A DNA stretch of 15,708 bases from Rachicladosporium sp. CCFEE 5018 (taxonomy: Eukaryota > Ascomycota > Dothideomycetes > Cladosporiales > Cladosporiaceae), in the NCBI GenBank assembly GCA_002077045.2, contig KZ111161.1:608341-624048 (forward strand). Reading direction: 5' to 3'. Both the position numbers and the translations under genes were made by a program. The notes under the pieces are model-generated. The model made no database searches. It had not been told where the DNA came from and saw only the letters and a program-made list of their open reading frames with translations. Positions 1 to 8,435 of this stretch are shown in pieces; position 1 is the stretch's first letter; every line of letters begins with the position of its first letter.

Positions 1-207
1 GACGGGTGATATCGCTTTGCACCTGCTCACTCCAGTGGATCGTCCATAGACCTCCGCTCTAGCTGCATTCGATGACATGGTCCAGTGAGAGGGCATCGCC
101 CCGTAGGAACAGACCTTGACCATAAATTTGACGGCGCCGGTGCCCGAGATCACGCCCTCGCGACAATGGATCACATCCGAGTGACCTATAAGCCACTTTG
201 CTGTCGA

Positions 208-1239
208 TTAGTCAAGCGAGTCATCCTCCTGCACCAGCACACCATGCAGCCCACTCGCACTCCGTGTCAGTCCAGCCGTATCACCCTGCAACCCACACGC
301 GCTCAAGGCGGCAAACCTCAACTCATCGATCCCCAGCTTCGCGCGCCAGCCACTCCTCTCATCCAAGCTCTTCTCCGCACTACAACACAGAATATCCTCC
401 CTCACTTCCCTACCATCCCCATAAGCCTCCATCAATTTCTCCCTCATCCGCTGCTGAACAATTATCAGCTCCCTCAATTTATTGCTCAACCTCACCGGCC
501 CAGGAATCTTAGCACTAGCATGCAGCAACTTGTCCGCCTTGCTCATGACAATTGTATAAGCAATGCCACTGCGTCGTAGATGCGTGAGGAGCGAGAGATC
601 GGACTGCTTGAGCCCATGCTCTGTGTCCACCAGCAAGAACGTCCGTCGTAGCTGCTTCCTCTTACTCAGGTACTTCAATGCCTCCTCTCCCCACTCTTCC
701 CTCGACCCCCCTCCATACCCAGGCATATCCACCACCACCATCCCGCCCATTCCGAACCGTTTCCACGCCGCTTCTTTCTCCCCGCTCAACGGCGCGGAGC
801 CCATTCCCGCTCCCCCAATGCCGAAGCCATTCATCGTCCGTGTTTTCCCTGGCCGCTTGGAGACGTGAGCCGTGTGGTTCGCAGTCGTGTTGAACAGCGC
901 ATTCAGCAATGAGGATTTCCCGACGTTCGAGCGGCCAAGGAAAGCAATTTCGGGGTGCGGAGAGGAGGGAAGGGAGCGGAAGTGCGCGGCGGTGAAGAGT
1001 ATGTTGGGTGGGGAGGAGGCGAAGAAGGTTTGGGCGTGTTTTAGTTGGGGCGCTGTGGGGGGCAGAGAGGTTGTGTAGCTGTTCAGGGTTGTGGGCGAGA
1101 GGGTCAGGAGGGTCTCTGGAGGTGGTGGAGGGGTAGTGGTCTGCGAGATGGAGTGGGTGGAAAGGGCGCGGTGAGGGAGGTAGCGGAGAGCGGCGTAGAC
1201 ATTGGAGCGGAGCGCGGGAGGGAGGTAGAGGAGGTCCAT
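208..1239 (-). CDS. EngB/YihA-type GTP-binding protein, probably mitochondrial
   Basis: A 343-aa single-exon P-loop GTPase. The G motifs appear in order: G1 GRSNVGKS (residues 102-109), a G2 region KRPGKTRT (128-135), G3 DMPGYG (171-176), G4 MSKADK (232-237) and a G5-like CSAEK (286-290). DxPGYG after GRSNVGKS is the signature of the TrmE-Era-EngA-YihA branch, EngB/YsxC family. Bacterial EngB helps assemble the large ribosomal subunit, and the yeast relative is the mitochondrial protein Mrx8. The first 95 residues have Arg, Ser and Thr but few acids and precede the GTPase core, consistent with a mitochondrial presequence (inference). Residues 137-166 form a Gly-rich insert between G2 and G3 that bacterial EngB lacks. 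The ATG at 1239 is the only early start. It lies head-to-head with FMC1 at 1424. Family assignment is firm; the exact ribosomal role is inferred. Confidence 0.92.
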   Translation of the reverse strand: MDLLYLPPALRSNVYAALRYLPHRALSTHSISQTTTPPPPPETLLTLSPTTLNSYTTSLPPTAPQLKHAQTFFASSPPNILFTAAHFRSLPSSPHPEIAFLGRSNVGKSSLLNALFNTTANHTAHVSKRPGKTRTMNGFGIGGAGMGSAPLSGEKEAAWKRFGMGGMVVVDMPGYGGGSREEWGEEALKYLSKRKQLRRTFLLVDTEHGLKQSDLSLLTHLRRSGIAYTIVMSKADKLLHASAKIPGPVRLSNKLRELIIVQQRMREKLMEAYGDGREVREDILCCSAEKSLDERSGWRAKLGIDELRFAALSACGLQGDTAGLTRSASGLHGVLVQEDDSLD

Positions 1240-1423
1240 ACCCTAATACACTTGGTAATAGTGAGGGAGTATATATACAAGCTATATACCCTCTGAATCT
1301 CGAATTGTTAGCTCGACATCCGTTCCCTCACCTCCGAGGCGCATTGAACTTAGCCGCATATCAGCACGTTGTGAAAGACCGCACCCTACAACGTCGCCTA
1401 CCCTCACCGCTTACATCACCACA
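1240..1423. promoter_or_regulatory. Shared divergent promoter of the EngB-like gene and FMC1
   Basis: These 184 bp separate two divergent start codons. They hold TATATATA at 1270-1277 and TATATA at 1283-1288, close to the minus-strand start. Because the motif is its own reverse complement it could serve either gene. The interval before FMC1 is pyrimidine- and CA-rich, as is common in fungal leaders, and the FMC1 start sits in a good context (CACAATGTC). Transcription start sites are not visible from sequence. Confidence 0.55.
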
Positions 1424-1783
1424 ATGTCCGCCCCTCTTCCAGCAGTCCGCTCCCTCTACCGCCGCTTCCTGCGCGAGCTCCCTGCCCGCTCACCGTCCCT
1501 ACTAGCGAACCCCTCCCCCATCCAGCGCCACCTCCGCCAGGACTTCACGGCCGCTCTACACGCCACATCGACCTCGCTGTCCCACCAAGCTGGAAAGCCA
1601 GTCGCCGCACGCCTCCACGAAGCCGAGCAATATTTGCTGTACGTCAAGAGTCAACGGGTCTACGCTACGCTACTGGAGCGGTACAATCCTGGGATGAACA
1701 TGGGCGAGGAGGATCGCGTGAGACTGAGTGCGAGGAGAGTGGGGATTAATCTGCCGGAGGAGTATGTGGATGAGTCGAAATGA
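1424..1783 (+). CDS. FMC1: ATP synthase assembly factor FMC1 (LYR-motif protein)
   Basis: A 119-aa single-exon protein with an N-terminal LYR motif (SLYRRFLREL, residues 10-19; L11-Y12-R13) and a helical body including EAEQYLLYVKSQRVYATLLERYNPG, cut here into EAEQYLLYVKSQ and RVYATLLERYNPG. Length and layout match the fungal FMC1 family. Fmc1 acts in the mitochondrial matrix with Atp12 in assembling the F1 part of ATP synthase, particularly at high temperature in yeast. No long cleavable presequence is seen, usual for small LYR proteins. The end GINLPEEYVDESK fits the short acidic tails of fungal homologues. The ATG at 1424 directly precedes the LYR region. It shares its promoter with another mitochondrial gene. 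The alternative would be a different LYR-family member, but size and the YNPGM segment favour FMC1. Confidence 0.85.
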   Translation: MSAPLPAVRSLYRRFLRELPARSPSLLANPSPIQRHLRQDFTAALHATSTSLSHQAGKPVAARLHEAEQYLLYVKSQRVYATLLERYNPGMNMGEEDRVRLSARRVGINLPEEYVDESK

Positions 1784-2341
1784 GATGTCCAATAGTAGAA
1801 GGATCCCTGGAGCAATGCTTGCGCTGCGATCCTCGGCATCTTCATCACGATGAAGCAGGATGCTGCAGCCAACTCACCGTCCGGTAAGGTCATGGACGCA
1901 ATCTCGTGTGAGCACTATCCAATTCGATACCTCGACGTCGGGAGCCTTGCTCGCACCATTGCAGTTGAGCATTTCGCTGCTAGAGTTCGTTGAGAATTGC
2001 AAATCCTCACAGTCCGACCACCGACAACACTCGGAATCCCGATATTGGACGGTACGACAAACCCATTCAGGCGCTGTCACCGCAATGGCATGGCTCAAGC
2101 CCGATGACTGGAGACTGCGCCGGCTCAACGCTGGCTTGCAATATGTGGTCAGTCGGCCACGCAGCAGGACAGGCGCAGCTGATCCTTCTCATAAGTAACG
2201 CCAGCGTGGTACGAGACTGGAAGACAAGACCAAAATCGTCCGATATATACCGCTTGCAAACCCGACTGGCAAGGGGAGTAGCTGAACACCAAACTCTTTA
2301 ATGGACTAAGAATCACCCCAGGCTTGCCTGGCTTCCCTTTT

Positions 2342-2412
2342 GCGATTTCCTAATGGAGACCATTTTGAGCAACGCAACTACGAGGTCTCGGATTCGATTC
2401 CTGCAGTTTGCA
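2342..2412 (+). other. Degenerate tRNA-like sequence (possible tRNA or SINE relic)
   Basis: GATTCGATTCC at 2391-2401 matches 10 of 11 positions of the RNA polymerase III B box. A weaker A-box-like TTTCCTAATGG lies at 2346-2356, 45 bases upstream, close to normal tRNA spacing. Bases 2342-2348 and 2405-2411 can pair as an acceptor stem at six of seven positions, counting wobbles. The D arm and anticodon loop do not fold convincingly and T-stem pair 53-61 would be A-C, so this is not called a functional tRNA. Confidence 0.2.
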
Positions 2413-3501
2413 ACGGTGCACGGCGATGACTATAGTCATCAGGGCTGTGGAAGGCCAATGAGCGTTTTCGCTATGGTCAGCAGCAATGCCCGCGCCACCT
2501 GGGCCCAGCTCACGCAGTTGGACAGTACGTTTTGACGATATGACTCCAAGTCGGACGAGAGTTGTAGGCGGGACTTGGATGGTGGCATAGCTACATAGCT
2601 CAGGAATACAGAGTTGTCTCGTAGACATTGCGGTCTACTTCACCTTCTACTGAAACCTGGATTGTTGAACGCGAGTATAAGTGCACCCGCAACCGTGAAC
2701 TCGGTGCTAATGCTGAGTGAGCTGTTAGTAGCATTGTCACGAACGGACCTGGAGATTGCCTGGCTGCTAATTCAGCACTTGGAAGGGATGGGTAAGAAGA
2801 CAAACAAGCCAGTCAATGTATGGCAGACAGGACCACACCTGCTGATATCGCGTGCACTTCGCGATGCTGCATGCACTCTACGCGTGGGGGTCTGGACGGG
2901 GAAGCTGCAGCTGCAAGGGCCTCACTCCACCGACATCATCAAGGCAAACGCACTTCACTTCTCTTCACATCTCTTCCAGTACACACATCATCACTCAACA
3001 TGACTATCTCACTGTAGCGCTAGCAGGCGAGCATCAAGTACGGAATACGTTCCATCTGTCACTTTGTAGATTAAATCATTGCGGCGCATCTCACCGCCAC
3101 ACTCGATTGACAGCGCAAGGCTGAGGCTCACATTTGCGATCAGTCACTTCTCTCACCTGCAACCTTCCGTTACCAGACACAGAGACATCTACCCGCACAC
3201 CCATCAATACAAAGGTCTGTCTCTCCTTGATTCCATGTTTGAGACTTCAGCGCTGCACCTGTCCCATTACTCCAGCAATCGTCTGCTCGCCAACGAGACA
3301 GACAGCAGGCGGCAACGATCAGACGGATATACAGCCTGGCAATCTGCAAACACTGGGCTTCCTTCTCTACCTCCATCACTGCGTTTGAATCCCCTCCAGA
3401 GTCTCTCCACACAGCATTCCCTGTCCCCATCAACCCCAGACAAACATCTCACGCTCGGTGCTCTAGTCAGACATTCTAGCACCATTGGCACTGTTTCGTT
3501 G

Positions 3502-3519
3502 CTGACTTTGCTTTTCCAG
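3502..3519 (+). promoter_or_regulatory. Putative 3' splice site of a 5'UTR intron of Argonaute
   Basis: CTGAC at 3502-3506 followed by a T-rich run and CCAG ending at 3519 is a near-ideal fungal branch-point plus acceptor, with 14 bases from the branch A to the AG. It lies 20 bases before the Argonaute ATG. The open frame on its 5' side (3079-3540) is not in the Argonaute frame, so the intron would be in the leader. The donor is not certain: GTCTGT near 3214 and GTAAGA near 2791 are candidates. Confidence 0.45.
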
Positions 3520-3539
3520 TCCTCACTGAGCCATTCATA

Positions 3540-6500
3540 ATGTCCGACAACGCCAAAAGAGGCGGTCGCGGCGGTCGAGGTGGGTTTCGTGGCGATCGTG
3601 GCGGTGACCGCGGCGGTCGCGGTGGTGGCCGTGGAGGCAATCAGTCTCGCGGCGACAGTCAATCCGGACAAGGCGGTGGCCACCTTCGTGGCGGGTACCA
3701 GTCTCGCGGCGGCGATCAAGCACGTGGCGGCGGTCCTCCTCGCGGTGGAGGGGGGTTTCGTGGAGGTCCATCAGTCGACATGGCTGTCCGCGGCGACAAT
3801 CCTGACAATACTCCTCCCGAGACTGGTGGCGTCTATCTTCGCGATAAGCCCATCCTGGCGCCAGACGCCAGCGTCACCAATGCTGAGAACACGCTCGTAC
3901 AGCAGACGAAAGGGAAGATAATTGATGGGATGCCGGGCCGCACTGGCTACGGCACGAAAGGCAGGGTGATTGTTCTTCGCACGAATTACTTCCAGCTCCA
4001 GACAGCGTTTGAGACCAATAACCCGGAGGCTCCACTTTACCGTTACGACGTCGATATCACTGGCGATGTCAGCAGGCCTAAGCGTCGCCGCTTGCTTTCC
4101 CAGATTGTGGCCGATGCACGCTTCAACGGAGTCTCGGTCGCGACAGACGGCGCAAGGATCATTGTCACCACAGCCAAGATCGAGCTCGGATCTTGGGCTA
4201 CTGGCGACTCAATGCTCCTCGCCGATCCATCTGCGACCTCTCCAGACGCAACTGGCACAGTCCCGGCTCATGTCCAGGCGGCCCGCGCGCGCAACACCAT
4301 CCGCTTCAAAGTTGATTACATCACGTCGTACACGCTCAGCCAGATGATCAGCTACCTCCGCAGCACATCTGCCACCGCCATCTACGACGCGCGCGGCGAC
4401 CTCATCCAGCTCTTGAACATCATCATGTGCAAGCGGCCGAGCACTATTGGCGACGTGACTGCTGTCGCCGGCAACAAGTTCTACCCGAATCAAGTACACC
4501 CTGGCAAAAAGTATATGGCGCTTGGTGGCGGTCTGACAGCCTTGCGCGGCTACTACTCCAGCGTCCGTCCCGCTGTTAGTCGCATCTTGCTGAACCTGAA
4601 CGTGTCTACCGGAGCTTTCTACAATAACGACTCCATCATCACTCTGATCAGCCAGAGCGGCAAGGGTAGCCTCTCTCTCCAAGAGGCATTCATCCGCATG
4701 CTGAAGGTCGAGGTCTCATACAAGCCGTCCAAGGGAGATGCTTTCACGAAGGTCAAGACGATCATCGGCTTCGCTCCCGGTCCCGATAAGAAGGCTCTAA
4801 AACGTAAGCGCTTCGGTAACAGCAAGGAGACTAGATTCTCTTACACAGATGCGAGTACCGGCAAAGTAATTGACACAAGTGTCTTCGACTACTTCCGCAC
4901 CCACCACGGCATCACGTTAGCTCAACCTGACCGTCCAGTCCTCAACGTCGGCACCCGCGCAGACCCGCAGTACGTTCCACAGGAGCTGTGCAAAGTGCTA
5001 CCCGGCCAACGCTATGGCCGTCTCCTCTCTGGCGACCAGACCACGAACATGCTGGCCTTTGCAGCTCGTTATCCAAACAAGAATGCTCAGTCCATTGTGG
5101 ACGAAGGTCTTCGCCTCATGGGTCTCCAGCATCCCGACATCAATTTGCAAGCCCTGACTGTCCAGCCGTTCGGCTTCAGCGTCAAGACCGAGATGCTCAC
5201 CGTTCCTGGCCGCATCTTGCCGACACCGCAAGTCAAGTACGGGAAGGCCACCGTCAATGTTAGGAATGGGTCTTGGAACTGTGACAAGCAGACTTTCGTC
5301 AGGGCTGCGCGCTTCGCGAATTGGGCGGCTCTGAAGCTTGATATAGGCAATACACCGGCCATGGTAGAGTCGCCTAATCCTGAAAATCTTAGGGAGCGCG
5401 ACATGAAGAATGCCCCAGGTACCATCGACGAACTTGCGAGGTATTTGCGCAATTACGGCATCATCATGGGCACATATGGAGGCCTTGGTTCGCGCAGGCT
5501 CCTCGAAACCACGATCGAGAACCGCGACGCAAATGACAAGATCCTCATCGAGATCTTCGAATTTCAGAAGAAGAAAGGCTGCAACATGCTTTTCATCGTC
5601 CTCGCCAAAGTGGACAAGTGGCTGTATGCTCGTATCAAGGTCTTCGGTGACACGAAATACGGCATCCACACTATCTGCGCTGTCGGCTCAAAGCTGCAGA
5701 AGGGGAAGAATCAGGGGATGTATATGGGTAATTTGGCGCTCAAGTTCAACATCAAAGGTGGCGGTGTCAACCACACTGTGCCAGGAGCCATGATCGCGCC
5801 CATGGACGAGAAAACGATGCTGATGGGTATCGACGTCACTCATCCTTCACCCGGCAGCAGCGCCGGTGCTCCTAGCATCGCTTGCGTCGTTGCTAGCGAA
5901 GACCACTTTCTCTGCCAGTGGCCAGGTAGCATCCGCAAGCAGAAGGGAAAGCAGGAGATGGTCGGTGAAGAGCGTCGCGATGGTGACATGGTTAATGGCC
6001 TTGTAGAGATGGTCATCGAGCGCCTCAGACACTGGCAGAAGAAGCACAGCAATGCACTCCCAGCCAAGATCATCGTCTACCGTGATGGCGTCTCCGAAGG
6101 CCAGTACGCCCTTGTTCTCGAGAAAGAGCTTCCATCGTTCGAGACCGCCTTCAAGCAGCTCTATGGTGCGCAGCAGAAGTGGCCCAAGATGGCTATCATC
6201 GTCGTCGGCAAGCGCCATCACACTCGCTTCTACCCCACCAAGCAGGAAGACGCCGACTACAACGAGCGCGCACCTGATCGCAGCAGCTGGAACTGCATCC
6301 CCGGCACTGTAGTTGACCGTGGCATCACTGGGCGCACTTACCATGAGTTCTACCTGCAAGCTCATCAGGGTCTGCAAGGTACTGCTCGCTCAGCGCACTA
6401 CGTGGTCATAAAGGACGATCTCAAGTTCACTGCCGATGCGCTGGAGCAGCTGACGCACAATCTGTGCTACCTCTTCTCACGTGCGACCAAGGCTGTCTCT

Positions 6501-6674
6501 GTGGTGCCGCCAGCGTACTACGCGGACATTCTGGCTGAAAGGGGCAGGGCTTACTTGTTCACTACGCTGCAGGAAGATCATGGGGTTAGTGAGGGGAGTG
6601 TGGTGCCTGGGGGTGGTGATGAGTGGGATGGAAGTGTGCATCCAGATTTGAGGAATTCGACGTGGTATGTGTGA
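3540..6674 (+). CDS. Argonaute protein (fungal QDE-2/AGO type)
   Basis: A 1044-aa Argonaute in one exon, the effector that binds small RNAs in RNA silencing. Residues 7-76 are an RGG/GRGG-rich disordered head. The N domain begins with NYFQL (149-153) and LYRYDVDITGD (166-176). Linker 1 is about 300-362. The PAZ domain is about 365-505, with YF at 451-452 and VPQELCKVLPGQRYG near its end. In MID, Y696, K700, K735 and K739 align with human AGO2 Y529, K533, K566 and K570, which hold the guide 5' phosphate; I712 replaces AGO2 Q545. PIWI catalytic residues are D765 (GIDVTHP), D849 (YRDGVSEGQ) and D996 (AYYAD, where human AGO2 has His). The glutamate finger is probably E806. Catalytic residues therefore look intact as DEDD, the form seen in budding-yeast Argonaute. 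The C-terminus STWYV has the usual aromatic end. An extra stretch of about ten residues follows E806. A leader intron is likely. No Dicer or RdRP gene is in the window. Confidence 0.97.
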   Translation: MSDNAKRGGRGGRGGFRGDRGGDRGGRGGGRGGNQSRGDSQSGQGGGHLRGGYQSRGGDQARGGGPPRGGGGFRGGPSVDMAVRGDNPDNTPPETGGVYLRDKPILAPDASVTNAENTLVQQTKGKIIDGMPGRTGYGTKGRVIVLRTNYFQLQTAFETNNPEAPLYRYDVDITGDVSRPKRRRLLSQIVADARFNGVSVATDGARIIVTTAKIELGSWATGDSMLLADPSATSPDATGTVPAHVQAARARNTIRFKVDYITSYTLSQMISYLRSTSATAIYDARGDLIQLLNIIMCKRPSTIGDVTAVAGNKFYPNQVHPGKKYMALGGGLTALRGYYSSVRPAVSRILLNLNVSTGAFYNNDSIITLISQSGKGSLSLQEAFIRMLKVEVSYKPSKGDAFTKVKTIIGFAPGPDKKALKRKRFGNSKETRFSYTDASTGKVIDTSVFDYFRTHHGITLAQPDRPVLNVGTRADPQYVPQELCKVLPGQRYGRLLSGDQTTNMLAFAARYPNKNAQSIVDEGLRLMGLQHPDINLQALTVQPFGFSVKTEMLTVPGRILPTPQVKYGKATVNVRNGSWNCDKQTFVRAARFANWAALKLDIGNTPAMVESPNPENLRERDMKNAPGTIDELARYLRNYGIIMGTYGGLGSRRLLETTIENRDANDKILIEIFEFQKKKGCNMLFIVLAKVDKWLYARIKVFGDTKYGIHTICAVGSKLQKGKNQGMYMGNLALKFNIKGGGVNHTVPGAMIAPMDEKTMLMGIDVTHPSPGSSAGAPSIACVVASEDHFLCQWPGSIRKQKGKQEMVGEERRDGDMVNGLVEMVIERLRHWQKKHSNALPAKIIVYRDGVSEGQYALVLEKELPSFETAFKQLYGAQQKWPKMAIIVVGKRHHTRFYPTKQEDADYNERAPDRSSWNCIPGTVVDRGITGRTYHEFYLQAHQGLQGTARSAHYVVIKDDLKFTADALEQLTHNLCYLFSRATKAVSVVPPAYYADILAERGRAYLFTTLQEDHGVSEGSVVPGGGDEWDGSVHPDLRNSTWYV

Positions 6675-7751
6675 GGGTTTGTGAGGGTTCGGGTACGGCC
6701 TTGATGAGGTTGGCCATGTGACGACTGATGAAAGCATATGGATGAGCTGAAATGCTTCCGGGATGGGGATGAGAATCTTGTGTGCGGCACTACGTGATGA
6801 CGATTGATGGATGGGGGAGTTTATTGGATTTGAGACACGATCATTACTGAGATACTGGATTGGGCTTAATGAGAGTTAACGGCAGATAGCACCTGAATTA
6901 CGTGCTCATTATCCATCCCTCTCACGAAATCGCGATTGCTGTTTATACCGGTCGCTGGACGCAGCATATCAGCTGTCTGCCAGACCTTTCGTGCGATGCG
7001 CTGCTTGTACGATGCCGTATGCCATATCCTCATCCTCATGCCATGAGCAGGCGGCGAGAACGACCTTGACGCGCTGATCAGTAGACAGAACGCGCTTCCG
7101 GGAGTGGGAGACAAGCTCGGTGTCGATACCGAAGTTAGCGCGGGCTGCCCGAACTCCCTGTAGACAGGCGGGCGGGATTAACTGGAGGCAAGGGCCTCTG
7201 TCTAGTCAACATCGACCATCGGCTTTTGATGCGAGGCGATGACCTCGGTACGCGGGATCCAGGCATTCTTGGCGGTCATCATGGGCTTCCATCGCTCATT
7301 CTTGAGGCCGACGTTGTCACCGAGCGCGAATGAACACTCGTACTCGCTGTCCTTGAAACGGTTCCCGGAGAAGTGGCACCCTTTCGCCTGTGGGATGGTG
7401 TACTGACAGGAATTCACTGTGCGGCCTCTTTCGGCATCAGATAGTGTTGAATCGTGGAAGAACTCTCATTGTCCGGTCCTGCTTGGAGAGTGTTTTAAGC
7501 AAATAGAGCCCTCTCGTCGGTGAGGTGCTGTACGGAGCCTGATCTACGGTTCAGTCGATAGTGCCGTGTAGGAGCTGTCGACTAGTCGGAGAGCGCATGG
7601 TCCCCATCTGGCTTAGACGGCTGTTGAGGGATGTGTACCCTTTCGCCTGCGGACTGTTGTGCCGAGAGTGACACACCGTCCAGTCTTTGCTTTCGCGAGA
7701 AAGCTTTCCAATTGTCGGAGAGCAGCTGACATTTACCCCTTTGCCCCAGTC
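6675..7751. other. Argonaute 3' flank and gap without a complete gene
   Basis: Between the Argonaute stop and the end of the minus-strand esterase. The first 290 bases are probably Argonaute 3'UTR and terminator; GTGAGGGTT occurs twice in tandem at 6671-6690. The middle (6969-7465) carries minus-strand coding-like sequence described separately. The block 7470-7751 shows only short frames; a 13-base string (7378-7390) recurs at 7637-7649. No tRNA or mobile-element structure was seen. Confidence 0.5.
6969..7465 (-). pseudogene. Unidentified minus-strand coding remnant, possibly two exons of a gene lacking its 5' end
   Basis: Two open blocks on the minus strand have coding-like composition. Block A runs 7465 to the stop at 7204-7202 and includes NSCQYTIPQAKGCHF and GDNVGLKNERWKPMM. 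Block B runs 7157 to a TGA at 6971-6969 and includes FGIDTELVSHSRKRV and KVVLAACSWHEDEDM. A 59-nt intron (7216-7158), with donor GTCGAT and an acceptor preceded by a pyrimidine tract, would join them in phase 0 to give about 150 residues ending at block B. Block A begins just after an in-frame TGA (7468-7466) and has no suitable early ATG, and no upstream exon was found, so the 5' end is missing or decayed. Block B loosely recalls the C-terminus of PLP-dependent alpha-oxoamine synthases (GID, then RVKV, then WHEDEDM), but this is too weak for a functional claim. The donor is non-optimal. Confidence 0.35.
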
Positions 7752-8435
7752 TCACATGATGCGGCTCATGAAAGCCACAATGTCGTCCACCCCGCGCGGC
7801 TCGTTGATCCAGTGCCTTCCATCCGGGTATACACACCACTGCACTTGCATGCCACTCGGAACCAGTGTGTCATTGAGCTCCGTGCCAAATCGAATGTCTA
7901 TGACCTCGTCATCCTCGGAATGGTACAAAGTAACAGGCGTTTTGACAGCTTGATCGTAAACTCCCGCTGAAAGCTCGCGCGACACGTCCTTCGGGCGTGG
8001 CAGCCAGCTCGGGAGGCCGATGAAGCCACTTAGTCGCAAATTGCCCGAGAGAAGAGCGTGTATGGCGACCGCACACCCTTGGCTGATACCGCCAAGGATC
8101 ACTTTGTCCGCACCGACGATGGCTGCCTCGGCGGCAACAATATCCTGGATGCGCTTGACTGATGCTGACATGTCCTGCTCCGCTTCTAGTTCGTGAGGGT
8201 CCTCTGTGGTATGCATGTCGAGCCACTGTGACATCTCGCCACTGAAGCGTTTCGAAGGGATTACCTCGGCGGTAGGGAAGACCCATTTGACGCCTGGAAG
8301 AGCCTCGGGAAGTGTGCGTTCGTCTGTCGCTTGACTTTCAAAGAGTTCGGATGCGAACTGCTCGGCGGTACTGTCGCGGCCGTGGAGGAAGATGATTGTG
8401 TGGGTATGAGGGGCTGTCGGGTGATGGACTTCCAT
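7752..8435 (-). CDS. Acyl-protein thioesterase/carboxylesterase-type alpha/beta hydrolase
   Basis: A 227-aa single-exon serine hydrolase of the phospholipase/carboxylesterase (LYPLA, Abhydrolase_2) family. The oxyanion strand TIIFLHGRDS lies at residues 13-22, the nucleophile in GISQG is S118, the acid in HSEDDEVI is D176 (four after the His, as in LYPLA), and the catalytic His in PDGRHW is H208. Length equals the usual 220-240 aa. Relatives remove acyl groups from proteins or hydrolyse lysophospholipids and small esters; substrate cannot be read here. The frame stays open upstream to 8615, but that end begins with TTG and is unlike the family. The ATG at 8435 (MEVHHPTAPHTHT) puts the first beta strand where homologues have it. 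There is no signal peptide, so it is probably cytosolic. Upstream (8261-9004) lies an overlapping orphan open frame. Confidence 0.88.
   Translation of the reverse strand: MEVHHPTAPHTHTIIFLHGRDSTAEQFASELFESQATDERTLPEALPGVKWVFPTAEVIPSKRFSGEMSQWLDMHTTEDPHELEAEQDMSASVKRIQDIVAAEAAIVGADKVILGGISQGCAVAIHALLSGNLRLSGFIGLPSWLPRPKDVSRELSAGVYDQAVKTPVTLYHSEDDEVIDIRFGTELNDTLVPSGMQVQWCVYPDGRHWINEPRGVDDIVAFMSRIM

Larger units (their letters stand above)
1784..3539. other. Long intergenic/leader region upstream of Argonaute
   Basis: About 1.75 kb without a convincing gene. Open frames here are short, overlap each other, often begin with non-ATG codons, and lack recognisable domains. Visible contents are a degenerate tRNA-like sequence with a good B box (2342-2412) and a strong 3' splice-site arrangement (3502-3519) just before the Argonaute start. 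The last 350 bases are CT/CA-rich, as expected for a fungal promoter and 5'UTR. The interval may hold a long spliced leader or a non-coding RNA; neither is proven. Confidence 0.5.

Noticed and set aside
4998..5669. A 223-codon minus-strand frame, and others at 5847-6377 and 3267-3719, opposite Argonaute.
   Set aside because: They are antisense shadows of a strongly conserved coding sequence; none has a domain.
5961..5990. The Argonaute insertion as a retained intron.
   Set aside because: It is about 30 bases, in frame, and lacks splice signals; too short for a fungal intron.
7378..7649. Repeat of a 13-base string (ACCCTTTCGCCTG) at 7378-7390 and 7637-7649.
   Set aside because: Flanks do not match and no terminal repeats or target-site duplication are seen; probably chance or a very small duplication.
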